Below are positions 27,885 to 36,545 of a stretch of 64,000 bases of DNA, piece by piece. This DNA is from Lamellibrachia columna (Eukaryota; Annelida; Polychaeta; Sabellida; Siboglinidae). The stretch covers positions 52,042,285 through 52,106,284 of the forward strand of contig OY759262.1 in assembly GCA_963662155.1 (NCBI GenBank). The letters are read 5' to 3'. Below the pieces are notes generated by a model. The model had not been told where the DNA came from. It worked only from the letters and a program-made list of their open reading frames with translations, and made no database searches. Numbering within the stretch: position 1 is the first letter of the stretch; the number at the start of each line of letters is the position of its first letter. The translations under genes and the position numbers were made by a program.

Positions 27885-29201
27885 ATGGCATTCGTACATA
27901 GACAGTCGTGTGAGGGAGTCAAGAGCGAGCTGGATCTCTTTACCGTACCTCCCACTCAGAACTGCATCGTCGCCAGTCACGTGGTGGAACATCAACCCAC
28001 GGCATCTCTGGACTCTGGAGGTCCGATAGAATTCTCCATCCCTGGTTCGGGCGATGATTACATAGATCTCGCCAACACGATGCTACACGTGCAGGTGAAG
28101 GTGACGCAACCCAACGGAGCCGATCTCGACGCTGCTGCGCCCGTAGGACCGGTGAACAACTGGCTACATTCGCTGTTTAGTCAGGTCGACGTCTTCCTGA
28201 ACGGCACGCTCGTGACCCAGTCGACCAACACGTACCCGTATAGGGCCTTCGTGGAAACGCTGTTGACTTACGGAGTCGGCGCCAAGTCGACGCAGCTGAC
28301 GAATCAGCTGTGGTACAAGGACAAGGCTAGTCGCATGAGTGCCGTCGATCTGGTGGATGGAGTCGATCCTAACCCCGGGTTCGTGACTCGACGAGAATAC
28401 ATATCAGGCAGTCGTGTGGTCGACATGATGGGTCGTCTCCACGTGGATATGTTTCTACAGGATAAATTCCTAATCAACGGAGTCGACGTCAAGATACGAC
28501 TGGTGCGTAGTAAGCCGGCGTTTGCGTTGATGGCTGGAGGAGCAGCCCCCGATTACAAGATAACGATCACCAATGCAACCTTGTTCGTCAAGAAGGCCAC
28601 CCTCAATCCAGCCGTGCAATTGGCTCACATCAAAGCACTCGAGAAGAGTACGGTCAAGTATCCGTTACGACCCGTCAGTATGAAGGTGTACTCCATTCCC
28701 GCGGGGGCTCGATCGCACACGCACGAGAACCTGTTCCTCAACACGCTGCCAAAACGTCTCGTACTGTGCTGTATCGACAACGACGCCTACAACGGTGCGT
28801 ACGATAAAAACCCATTTCACGCCAAGAACAACGCCATAGGCTTCCACTCGGTGTATGTGGACGGACGTCAGATACCTTCCAAACCCTTCCAGCCCAACTT
28901 CGAGGACAACCTCTTCGTCAGGTGCTACACGAGTCTGTTCACCTCGACCGGCAAGATCTGGCAGGACGAAGGGAACGGTCTGACTCGCGACGACTACCGA
29001 GACGGTTACACCTTCTTCTGTTTCGATCTGACCCCCGACCAGTGCGACGGACCCTGCTTCAATCTGGTGCAAAAAGGCAACCTGCGCATCGAATTTCATT
29101 TCCGAGCAGCACTTCTGACCACCGTGAACGTCGTCGCCTACGCCGAATTCGAATCCGTGCTGGAAATCGACAAGAATCGCAACGTCATCTACGACTACTG
29201 A
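27885..29201 (+). CDS. MCP: major capsid protein (double jelly roll)
   Basis: 438 residues. The N-terminal jelly roll begins with a strand segment containing IEFSIPGSGDDYIDLANTML, a diagnostic block in Polinton hexon-like proteins, followed by NNWLHSLFSQVDVFLNGTLV. The second roll contains RLVLCCIDNDAYNGAYDKNPFHAKNNA and ends with EFHFRAALLTTVNVVAYAEFE. Length and motif order are those of Polinton MCPs, which build pseudo-hexameric capsomers. The ORF is complete, and its stop lies 1 bp before the protease ATG. Confidence 0.95.
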   Translation: MAFVHRQSCEGVKSELDLFTVPPTQNCIVASHVVEHQPTASLDSGGPIEFSIPGSGDDYIDLANTMLHVQVKVTQPNGADLDAAAPVGPVNNWLHSLFSQVDVFLNGTLVTQSTNTYPYRAFVETLLTYGVGAKSTQLTNQLWYKDKASRMSAVDLVDGVDPNPGFVTRREYISGSRVVDMMGRLHVDMFLQDKFLINGVDVKIRLVRSKPAFALMAGGAAPDYKITITNATLFVKKATLNPAVQLAHIKALEKSTVKYPLRPVSMKVYSIPAGARSHTHENLFLNTLPKRLVLCCIDNDAYNGAYDKNPFHAKNNAIGFHSVYVDGRQIPSKPFQPNFEDNLFVRCYTSLFTSTGKIWQDEGNGLTRDDYRDGYTFFCFDLTPDQCDGPCFNLVQKGNLRIEFHFRAALLTTVNVVAYAEFESVLEIDKNRNVIYDY

Positions 29202-29202
29202 G

Positions 29203-29682
29203 ATGGACACCCTGCAGATCGCGCGTCTACTGGCGATGGATCCGAACACCGCGTCCATCTTTGGTGGTGTTGTACCCAAAGATGGACTGCCTAAAACAAT
29301 AGACGCTTTGCCGATCGCCTTCGTGTGCAACACCGACGACGGCGACGAACCGGGTGAACATTGGATAGCGCTGTACCTATCCTCCGACGGACGCGGTGAA
29401 TACTTCTGTTCGTACGGTCTACCGCCCCTTCACGCCGTGTTCAGCACCTTCTTGAACAAACACTGTTCCGAGTGGGCTCATAATAGCAAGAGACTTCAGA
29501 GTCCACTGTCTAACGTTTGCGGACAATATTGTGTAACTTATATAATGTTTCGATGTAACGGTGCTCCTATGAGAACTTTCGTAAACGCATTCCGAACTGA
29601 TCTGGTCGCTAACGATTGTCGTGTGTTCGATTGGATTAACCTACTAAAAAAGGGTACACCATACTATCGCACGTCGTACTGA
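29203..29682 (+). CDS. PRO: adenain-like cysteine protease, with the usual catalytic acid replaced
   Basis: 159 residues. By comparison with adenovirus protease, the catalytic His is H53 (EHWIALY), the oxyanion Gln is Q99 and the nucleophile is C106 (NVCGQYC), with the correct 7-residue Gln-Cys spacing. The acidic member of the triad, usually Asp/Glu in a Y-[FL]-[DE]-S/P-[FY]-G motif, reads YFCSYG here, so C69 stands where the acid is expected. It should cleave virion precursors at xxGG-type sites, two of which exist in neighbouring proteins. Activity may be reduced; papain-like folds sometimes tolerate this. The next AATAAA is at 29775-29780. Confidence 0.9.
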   Translation: MDTLQIARLLAMDPNTASIFGGVVPKDGLPKTIDALPIAFVCNTDDGDEPGEHWIALYLSSDGRGEYFCSYGLPPLHAVFSTFLNKHCSEWAHNSKRLQSPLSNVCGQYCVTYIMFRCNGAPMRTFVNAFRTDLVANDCRVFDWINLLKKGTPYYRTSY

Positions 29683-30066
29683 ACCTCTGGCGAGGTGGAG
29701 ACATCCGTTGTATTCATTTGAACACGCTTGTACTGTTATCGTTACGATTGTATCACTACCGCTTTGTTTTATTCAATAAAATACGTGTGCACCGTACGCT
29801 TTTGTTCGTCTCCTTACTAGGTCAAAAACATGAGTCCGTTAGGTGTCCCCGCCCGTCAGTCCACCAACCCGCCCGTCATTCAGTCGCAGTCGCTAGAGAG
29901 CGCACCCTGTTACCTGAAAAATCTCCCCATTCGTCATTCAGTCGCAGTCGCTAAAGAGCGCACGTGTTATCCAGAAGACCACGCACACACGCACGCACGC
30001 GTGCGCACGTGCGCTTGCACACATCAGTTGCTATAACACCCGCTAGGGGGTTGCACACGTGTGACG
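29683..30066. other. Polinton right subterminal region
   Basis: An AATAAA at 29775-29780 is the likely polyadenylation signal of the MCP-protease unit. GTCATTCAGTCGCAGTCGCTA-(G/A)AGAGCGCAC occurs twice (about 29876 and 29934), followed by a GCACGCAC-rich stretch. No gene seen. Confidence 0.6.
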
Positions 30067-30165
30067 TGCATCAATCGCTAGATGGCGCTATGTACATCCG
30101 GTTGCGCGCGCAACCACAACCGGATGGTGATAAAAGTGAGGATTGAAATACTAAAAGGTACTACT
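30067..30165 (-). repeat. right terminal inverted repeat
   Basis: Reverse complement of the left end with two mismatches in 99 bp. Here GGTTGCGCGCGCAACC is a perfect 16-bp palindrome nested in a 10-bp inverted repeat (CATCCGGTTG/CAACCGGATG). Confidence 0.95.
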
Positions 30166-30171
30166 CAGGAG
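30166..30171. repeat. right 6-bp target-site duplication CAGGAG
   Basis: Exact copy of 13056-13061 immediately outside the right TIR. Confidence 0.97.
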
Positions 30172-30247
30172 GCCGATCAGCGGTTGGCTTCTTGCTGGCA
30201 CGCGTCCTCGACAGTGATCGTGTGGCAACTCGCTTCTTTGGTGGCAT
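30166..30247 (-). pseudogene. DIRS gag-like protein, N-terminal piece
   Basis: The first 27 codons (ATG at 30247-30245, reading MPPKKRVATRSLSRTRASKK) form a basic leader that now runs into the Polinton TIR and stops there. Frame and position match the gag body at 12091-13055 across the insertion. Confidence 0.75.
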
Positions 30248-30369
30248 CTGTAACATCGCCAATAACACCAGCAGGAACAGGAAATAAGTTAACAGCAGAA
30301 CTAATAGGTAGTATACACCTGACCCAAAGGCTGTTTGAAATTGCGTGAAAATTGTCGGACAACATGAAT

Positions 30370-30780
30370 TAAAAACTGACATTCTCGGTAACTCATGGAA
30401 CACCTGAACTAAGACCCGCTTAAAATGGCAATGTAGCATATACATTTGGATAGCATGTCAACATTTAAAATAAAAACCGACATTCTCGGTACACATACAA
30501 ATATGTAAGCCGATCCCAGCATCCCTAAATCTCGGGAATATAACTCAGGGTACACCTGAACTGAGACCTGCTTAAAATTGCAATGTAGCATATACATTTG
30601 GATAGAATGTCCAAATTGAAATAAAAACCGACATTCTCGGTACACATATCAACATGTAAGCCGATCCCAGTATCCCTCAATCTCGGGATTATAACGCAGG
30701 ATACATCTGAACTAAAATGTGTTTAAAATGGGAATGTAGCATACAAATGTGGATAGCATGAATAAGACCAAATTGAATGT
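30370..30780. repeat. ~151-bp tandem repeat upstream of the DIRS gag ORF, 3 copies
   Basis: CGACATTCTCGGTA recurs at ~30378, 30479 and 30630, with ACCTGAACT(A/G)AGACC and AATGTAGCATATACATTTGGATAG in each unit. The first unit lacks ~50 bp. It sits just 5' of the gag start on the minus strand and could be part of the retroelement's leader or promoter. Confidence 0.75.
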
Positions 30781-31180
30781 AAACATAACAATCTGTAATG
30801 TAATGTTGCATAAGAATTGGATAGCCATATACAGATGTAACAATTAGACCAGCATATGTGATAAACCTACCGCTGAAATGCTTAAACATGCAGTATAATG
30901 CCTTCAAATATGAAGGAGAATGTTAAACCCCAAATAAACACAGTGTGTCCATAGGGAAGGGAAATATGATACAGTTACTGTTTATGTATGTTATACGTAA
31001 AGAGTTGAGACTTGTTTACTGTTTACTTAAAAACAGTGCTGCACCGCGGACCGAGCGAAAATATAACCTTTGTCCACCCGGCCCCACGTGGCAACCATCC
31101 CTGCTGACAAGGGACTGGTAGTCCAGCAACATACCACGGTGTTTCCAGAAATGGATTTTTGGGAAGAAAGCAACCAACCG

Positions 31181-31678
31181 TCACAATTCCGCGTTGACAA
31201 TGTCCACTAACTTATTATAACCCGGGCGGAGCGGGTACCTCGACTTCCTGCTACACGCTGGAGGGAAGCGGTGAAATAATTGGCAGAGTGCCACCTTGTC
31301 GAAGCCCTCGGAGTTAACAAACTGGCGGGCCACGTTTAAAATCTCCCTAGCTAGCTGTTCCGGTTGACAATTAATGCTATTCAGATCGTTCCCTCCGATT
31401 TGAATAATTGCCTTAGTGCAGCCTAATCGAGAGATATGAGACACCGAATCATACACAAAAGACAGAAGTACACCGGATTTACCAACAACGGACAAAGACA
31501 CCGAATCTAGGTCAAGTCCGCCATTTTTCATTCCATGCGACGCGCAATAACTTTCAAACCGTTTTGCAAAACTGTGCCCTATAAACACCACCCCTGTTGG
31601 ATTAGAAGCACTAGAAATCCGATGATGTTGGTTTGCCATTGCATTTGAAAATACTAAAAACAGAAAAGCGGACGCCAA
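31181..31678 (-). CDS. SGNH-hydrolase-like ORF, likely retroelement-associated
   Basis: 165 codons. SGNH block I reads VVFIGHSFAKRF (GHS instead of GDS, as in many invertebrate transposon-linked homologues), and block III reads IIQIGGNDLNS with the GxND motif. The C-terminal part (VALCQLFHRFPPAC...YNKLVDIVNAEL) matches the YNxxxxxxN ending of this family, with a possible catalytic His. SGNH ORFs occur in Ngaro/DIRS-type elements and CR1 LINEs. The position upstream of gag on the same strand suggests it is an accessory ORF of the DIRS-like element, but a separate remnant is possible. The Met-rich first ~15 residues could be leader sequence. Confidence 0.7.
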   Translation of the reverse strand: MASAFLFLVFSNAMANQHHRISSASNPTGVVFIGHSFAKRFESYCASHGMKNGGLDLDSVSLSVVGKSGVLLSFVYDSVSHISRLGCTKAIIQIGGNDLNSINCQPEQLAREILNVARQFVNSEGFDKVALCQLFHRFPPACSRKSRYPLRPGYNKLVDIVNAEL

Positions 31679-32576
31679 GCATGTATTTATACCTTACTAT
31701 GATTATCTACCGTGAACAGTAACGGAAACAAAGTATATATTATACAAGTATGAACGGCAATAATCATTTAATGTAGTACATTTGAAATGAATCATACCAT
31801 GAATTCATACAGTAACAGTACGGGCATAGTCTTTAGAAAATGCCATTGAAAAAATAGCAACAAGTAATGCAACGTGTACAACGCAATCAAATAAAGTTTG
31901 TAAATATCAACTCACTTCGATGGCTTTCAAAACCGGAATAGCAGCGCCTGGCCACCCCAGCGGTCAACAGGTGCGTGCGGTGGACGATACCACTCGCCTG
32001 GTAGCAGGGATGGTAAGGTTGCATTAACAGTACACTGATATTCCAAACATCCACCACAGAAACATAAACCACTTTTTTACTGTGCTAAAAATTACATTTA
32101 TGTGTTATTACGTAGTGAATGACGTTCATTGCCATCTAGCCTGTCTATATGCATTGCGTAATATTGAGTGTAAAATTGTTAGGGGGACTTATTTCGTAAT
32201 TGGTTGATTCTTTGGCAGAATCCTGGGGTGGGGGTTGGGGCCTCCCGTATTGGAGGCCTGGTGGGATAAATGATCGCCCCACCTTTGCTACTTTTACATG
32301 TCATTTAATAATTGCTTTTCTCGATGAGCTAGTTTGTATTGATGATTAAGCTATATCTCATCGATTTACACATATATGATATTTTTCTCGATGAACATGT
32401 TTGTACCAGCTATTTCTCATCGATACATGTATTTTATTATCACGATGCATTTATTAAATTACCTTTAACAACAGTTACTGTGTGTGTGTGTTCCTGTAGC
32501 AAACAAGCTCAGGTTTCTGCCATTACGCATCTGCAAGGTATCAACATTAAGCATCAGCAGGGTATAAATGTTTTTT
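31679..32576. other. intergenic, no gene seen
   Basis: A short inverted motif group near 32320-32440 repeats TCTCATCGAT and TCTCGATGA, a possible MITE trace. No protein-coding signal. Confidence 0.45.
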
Positions 32577-32780
32577 TCACTCAAGAAGGATAGCAGAACT
32601 AGAGGACATGAGGTAAAATTAGTAAAGGATCAATGTAGATTGGACATCAGGAAGCACTCGTTCTCACAGAGGACAATAAATGAATGGAACAAATTGTCTG
32701 CAGATTTTGTAACTGCTAGCAGCGTGAATATGTTTAAAAACAAGGTTGACACATATCTCAGGAGGGCGGGTTATAAGTAG
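32577..32780 (+). pseudogene. C-terminal tail of a CR1/L2-like LINE ORF2
   Basis: The frame reads TRGHEVKLVKDQCRLDIRKHSF, then NEWNKLSADFV and VNMFKNKVDTYL: the conserved C-terminal (TRGH...RxxxFS.R...WN.LP...V.A.S.N.FK..LD) block after the RT domain. It ends in a normal stop. Only ~65 codons survive. Confidence 0.8.
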
Positions 32781-32829
32781 ATGAACATTGTTGGACTCTC
32801 GATAAGCCAATGGCTTCCTTGTCCACTTG

Positions 32830-33603
32830 CCATCAGGGCCTTTGGCTTGGATGGCAAATCTTGTTAAATCTTGTAAACTGTGGTTAGACGTTCAGGACTA
32901 TCTTGACCCATTCCAATATGCATACAGGCAGGGCAGAGGAACATATGATGCTGTCAACACTGTTGTCCATTTAATTTTGAAACACTTAGACAAGCCCATA
33001 GCTTATGCTAGACTATTGTTTATAGACTATAGCTTGGCGTTTAACCTAATCCAACCTCACACCCTGCTCAGTAAGTTTAAACAAATGAATGTCAATCCAT
33101 ATATCATCAAGTGGTATCATTCTTTTCTAACAGACATAGTGCAGCTTGTTAAAGTAAATCAGACTCTTTCTTAAACTGTGGTAACAAGTATCGGTGCACC
33201 CCAAAGTTGTGTCAGTTTGCCGATTTTGTACTTTCTATATACAAATGACTGTACCAGCAGCAGTACTAACAACTACATACTAACATTTTCTGATGATTCG
33301 GCTATTCTTAGTCTGTTACGTGCTGATTCTGACATCAGTATGTACACTTCTGAAATTGAAAGCTTTGTACATTGGTGTGACAACAACCACTTCAAACTCA
33401 ATGTTAGTAAGACTCAAGAGATTATTTTTTATGCTAAATGTATTGTTGCCGATCACTTGCCTGCTGTTATCCATGGTGAAGAAATTGCCCAGATCGGTCA
33501 GTACAAATACCTAGGTGTCCATAACAAACTTAGCTGGAAAGTCCATGTTCACAGTGTGTGCTCCAAAGTCCACCAGCTGTGGAGCTGTGGATCATGCTTA
33601 TGA
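32830..33603 (+). pseudogene. second LINE reverse transcriptase fragment (Rex/CR1-like) with frame break
   Basis: The frame at 32830-33174 carries DPFQYAYRQGRGTYDAVNTV, KPIAYARLLFIDYSLAFNLIQPH (palm; the canonical FLDFSSAFNT is altered) and HSFLTDIVQLVKVN. A TAA at 33172-33174 then interrupts, and 33178-33603 continues with SIGAPQSCVSLPILYFLYTND, a mutated catalytic box (FSDDSAI for YADD) and HFKLNVSKTQEI...YKYLGV. Degenerate, with a stop inside, so inactive. It lies directly behind an unrelated LINE tail. Confidence 0.85.
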
Positions 33604-33633
33604 AACATAACAGTTTAAACTTATCTATTGCAG

Positions 33634-33724
33634 CTTCCCAGTGTATCGGGCACGAAATGTCCTCGCAGTAATAGAAGAAGCACAAAGGTTTGCCACTGAA
33701 GACAAACAACAAAGGGCACAATGT
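33634..33724 (+). other. exon-like segment, unassigned
   Basis: An open stretch flanked by TTATCTATTGCAG and GT(GT)AAGC reads FPVYRARNVLAVIEEAQR then FATEDKQQRAQ, which looks like real coding sequence. No family recognised; it may belong with 34187-34442 or be a pseudogene piece. Confidence 0.3.
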
Positions 33725-34186
33725 GTAAGCATAGCTTGTATACATTGTTGTTAGACACAACAATAATGACATTCCATTACAGCACAAATAGCGATTATGT
33801 TTCTACTTAGCCCCTTGGGTTAGTTAGTATTTTGTAAAGAAGACTGCATAGTGATTGAAACAATGTTTCAGATGGCTGTTTACACAAAGAAAGAAACATA
33901 ATTCACATATGTTAATATTTCCAATGGGAGGTTTATTGCGTTGCAATACACAACCAGTAATACAATGCAAAATAAAAACAGCATGTGTATATCATGTTAT
34001 GCATATGCATTCATATCCAGTATTTTCAATACCATTACATTTGTGTTAAATCATTTAGCTATTTACGTTGAAACAGTACATAGCACCAGCATGTGGAATG
34101 GAGAATGTCTTGCAAATGTCATCCTGCCTAACAAGAGCTATGCATTGTTGTATAACACATCATTAAGTTTGTTTGTTAATTTACAG

Positions 34187-34442
34187 TTACCACAAGGTAT
34201 TCAACAAAAGACGGAAAAACTGGACAATTCTGCCAGAGCGGCAACTGAAACATTATGAGTACATTGTCAGCCTGCAGGAGACACTCATCTGTGCTTGCAT
34301 AGAGAATGAATTGCCCAAAGCCAGGAAGCGTGGCATCAAGCCTGACAATCCCAGAAACATTGCACCCAACATCACAACAGTGCCTGCTCCTCCAACATCT
34401 GAGCTAGTTACCAGGCATCGTACTCGATTTACAAAGACTTAA
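34187..34442 (+). other. candidate terminal exon, unassigned
   Basis: It follows a good acceptor (TTTGTTAATTTACAG), reads YHKVFNKRRKNWTILPERQ and continues charged to PTSELVTRHRTRFTKT and a stop. There is no recognised domain. Phases do not join simply with 33634-33724, so other exons would be needed. Confidence 0.3.
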
Positions 34443-36355
34443 CCGTGTCGTTGACATTAGTTTCCAATGTAACGGAGAGAAGCAAGGTAGGAACAGGTAA
34501 CCAACGTGCCATTTAACCTGTGTATTTGTTGTGTAATATCAAACAATTCAAAAGTAAAAAATTATATGAAAGCACTGTGGTTTCAAAACTGTCATGGGTA
34601 ACTTCATAATGTGTCTGGATAATGTTTCACAAAGCGTATGAATGTGCATTCATGTTTAACAAGTAATCACTTAACCTAATCTATGAACTTTGAACCCAGT
34701 GTATTGTCCATTTTCACTTGGAAATGTCTGTCTAATGTGCCCCACACAACAGCTTAGTATAACATGGCGGTTACCCTATTCCCAGCTTGCCATGTCGCCA
34801 CAGAACTGGTGGTAAGTATAATGCCGCATAGCATCATTGTCCCTTCGTGCTGGCACACAAAAACATGTCAGCTCTGTAACGTCCCACCATTGTCAATACT
34901 GTAGGGTCGAGTACCAGTAAATCCATTTCCTGTAGAAAATATATAATTATCATTAAATTTTAGGCATTTTAACTGTACTGTTTGCGTAAAATGACAGGTG
35001 ATTAAGCATGTGTGGTTACATAAATACATACATATATACATAATAATTGTACTGCCACAAGATGCCATATATATTATATTATGAAAATATTATATTCATT
35101 GTAGGTCTGATTTGTTGTAACAGTTGCAACTAATGTTGATATGAAAGTAAGATATAGGTCAAACACTCAACAGCATATTCTGTGCCAGAGATATAATGCT
35201 ACTAAACAGGGTCAGAGTCATTAAGTGTGTTCATTGTGATCAGTATAATGTGTTTGTTATAATTTGTATTATCATCTTGTCACTAGGTATGTGTATAATT
35301 TATAATTCTTCGTTATCATTTTCATTACCAATCACATATCAAACCATGTTGCAGCATGGAAAACTTTGTAGTAGACATGACGGCTTGACAGTTGTCTGCT
35401 GATGTAACACAGTCTGGTTATCCCATACTGTTCTGTTGTTGCTTCATGGACAGCTGATTATATTTGTTCAGTAGTTCTTAATGAGATCAGTTGGTTAGAG
35501 ACAATGATGTACATTCTGTAAGAAAGTTGGTATAATAAGGTGTTTGCTTGATTTAGATTTAGTGATACAAGTGTTGAAGACAATCTGCTTAGTGCTGGTC
35601 AGTATTCATGTTGGTCCACTGCTGTAAGTGTGTAACCCTTATCCATTACTTGATCACCAGTGAGTGAATGGCTTCAATGGCAAGCCTGTGGAGCATGTCT
35701 TCATATACTTATGTACACAAAAGTTGTGTAGGGGATTTAATTAAAAGTATGCTTTAAAATAGGCTTTATAGGAAATTTTAGGCATTCAGCAGTGACTGAC
35801 TGTTAGTGTCTCCTGCCATGTATACTCCACGGTGAAACTCATTGAAACATCAAAAAGCCTGGAGAAACATGTGGAATCTGGTATTTCCACCTAAATGGTG
35901 ACAACATAATTAAATAACCTGATGGCATGATGATCATTATTTTTCATCACGGGTTAATTATCATTATGTGAATTTAAAATTGATTATTTTCATTATAATT
36001 ATGTAATTAACACAATAATTATAATTTCTTTATCATCATAGTGACTCCAACCCTGCTACTAAATTGATTTGTAGTAAGAAATATGTAACTTCAGAAAATG
36101 ATGTTCACTACAGTACACAAGTAATTGGGGTGGCAGAAAGTGCGAGGTTGGTCTGAAAAATTGGTGAGAGGTTAAATCTAAAAAAAATGGTGGGAGGTGG
36201 TAGATTGCATAGGAGATTGACTCTAAAAAATGGTGGGAGGTTGCAGTTTGGGTAAAAGGTTGGACCCACAAACAGATGGGAGATGGGAAGTTGGCCCCCA
36301 AAACAGGTGTTTAGGAGATTGAGACCGCTGCCACACATCTTCTTGTATTACTTAC
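34443..36355. other. AT-rich intergenic DNA
   Basis: No supportable gene. 36140-36300 contains four degenerate G-rich units with GGTGGGAGGT-like cores; similar wording recurs near 60560-60600. Confidence 0.5.
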
Positions 36356-36545
36356 AGGTCGAAGGCCGAAACATATGACAGGCTGCATGTTGCAGCATAA
36401 TCGTTCGACATCGCTTGTCATTTCTTGACAATGACCAGTTTGGTGTATTTTGCCTCATAATATCGAATAAGAGGCCTGGCTCCCTCTCGGCCATCTGCAG
36501 AAGCAGCCCTTTTGCCTCCTGCTCTGTCAAGGCACTGATGTCAAC
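36356..36545 (-). pseudogene. P2RX7_C-domain-like exon with a frameshift
   Basis: Flanked on the minus strand by an acceptor (CATCCTTCCAG) and a donor (ACCT|GTAAGT). It reads DISALTEQEAKGLLLQMAER and PGLLFDIM, then NW. The expected Cys-rich part (W-C-x-C-x-x-C-x-x-M-x-T...ERLCC) is found in a shifted frame (CQEMTSDVERLCC), so a one-base shift lies just after NW. This domain is the intracellular zinc-binding C-terminus of P2X7 receptors and is common in repeated, transposon-linked invertebrate ORFs. Probably a broken copy. Confidence 0.6.

Larger units (their letters stand above)
13062..30165 (+). mobile_element. complete Polinton/Maverick element, 17,104 bp
   Basis: Both ends begin 5'-AGTAGTACC with ~99-bp terminal inverted repeats differing at two positions, bounded by a perfect 6-bp duplication. 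The body is visibly GC-richer than the flanks. It encodes POLB, ATPase, integrase, protease, major and minor capsid proteins and pVI-like and other small proteins on one strand. This is the canonical Polinton gene set, including the virion morphogenesis module. All core ORFs are uninterrupted. A left-end early-type region carries a divergent minus-strand gene and a spliced plus-strand gene. Intact ORFs, near-identical ends and a clean duplication argue for recent mobility. Confidence 0.97.
9886..31680 (-). mobile_element. DIRS-like tyrosine-recombinase retroelement, split by the Polinton
   Basis: Reading leftward, the order is SGNH-hydrolase ORF, tandem repeats, gag-like ORF, RT-RNase H ORF and tyrosine recombinase, with overlapping frames at gag/RT and RT/YR. 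RT plus RNase H plus a tyrosine recombinase, without integrase or aspartic protease, is the hallmark of the DIRS order. The 13062-30165 block inside it is the Polinton and does not belong to it. I could not define its terminal repeats (split direct or inverted), so the outer limits are those of the ORFs. Whether the SGNH ORF belongs to the same copy is inferred from position. The recombinase lacks its catalytic C-terminus, so this copy is probably non-autonomous. Confidence 0.75.

Noticed and set aside
28665..29333. 222-codon minus-strand ORF under the major capsid gene
   Set aside because: Shadow ORF of the MCP coding sequence with no motif content.
13062..30165. Integrated adenovirus or adintovirus as a free virus
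   Set aside because: Capsid, protease and polymerase genes are shared with those viruses, but TIRs, 6-bp duplication and integrase with chromodomain define a Polinton. Formation of virions is possible but not shown by sequence.
31887..32072. tRNA-derived SINE suspected from a GGTTTTGAAAGCC-like B-box on the minus strand
   Set aside because: No convincing A-box or cloverleaf could be drawn.
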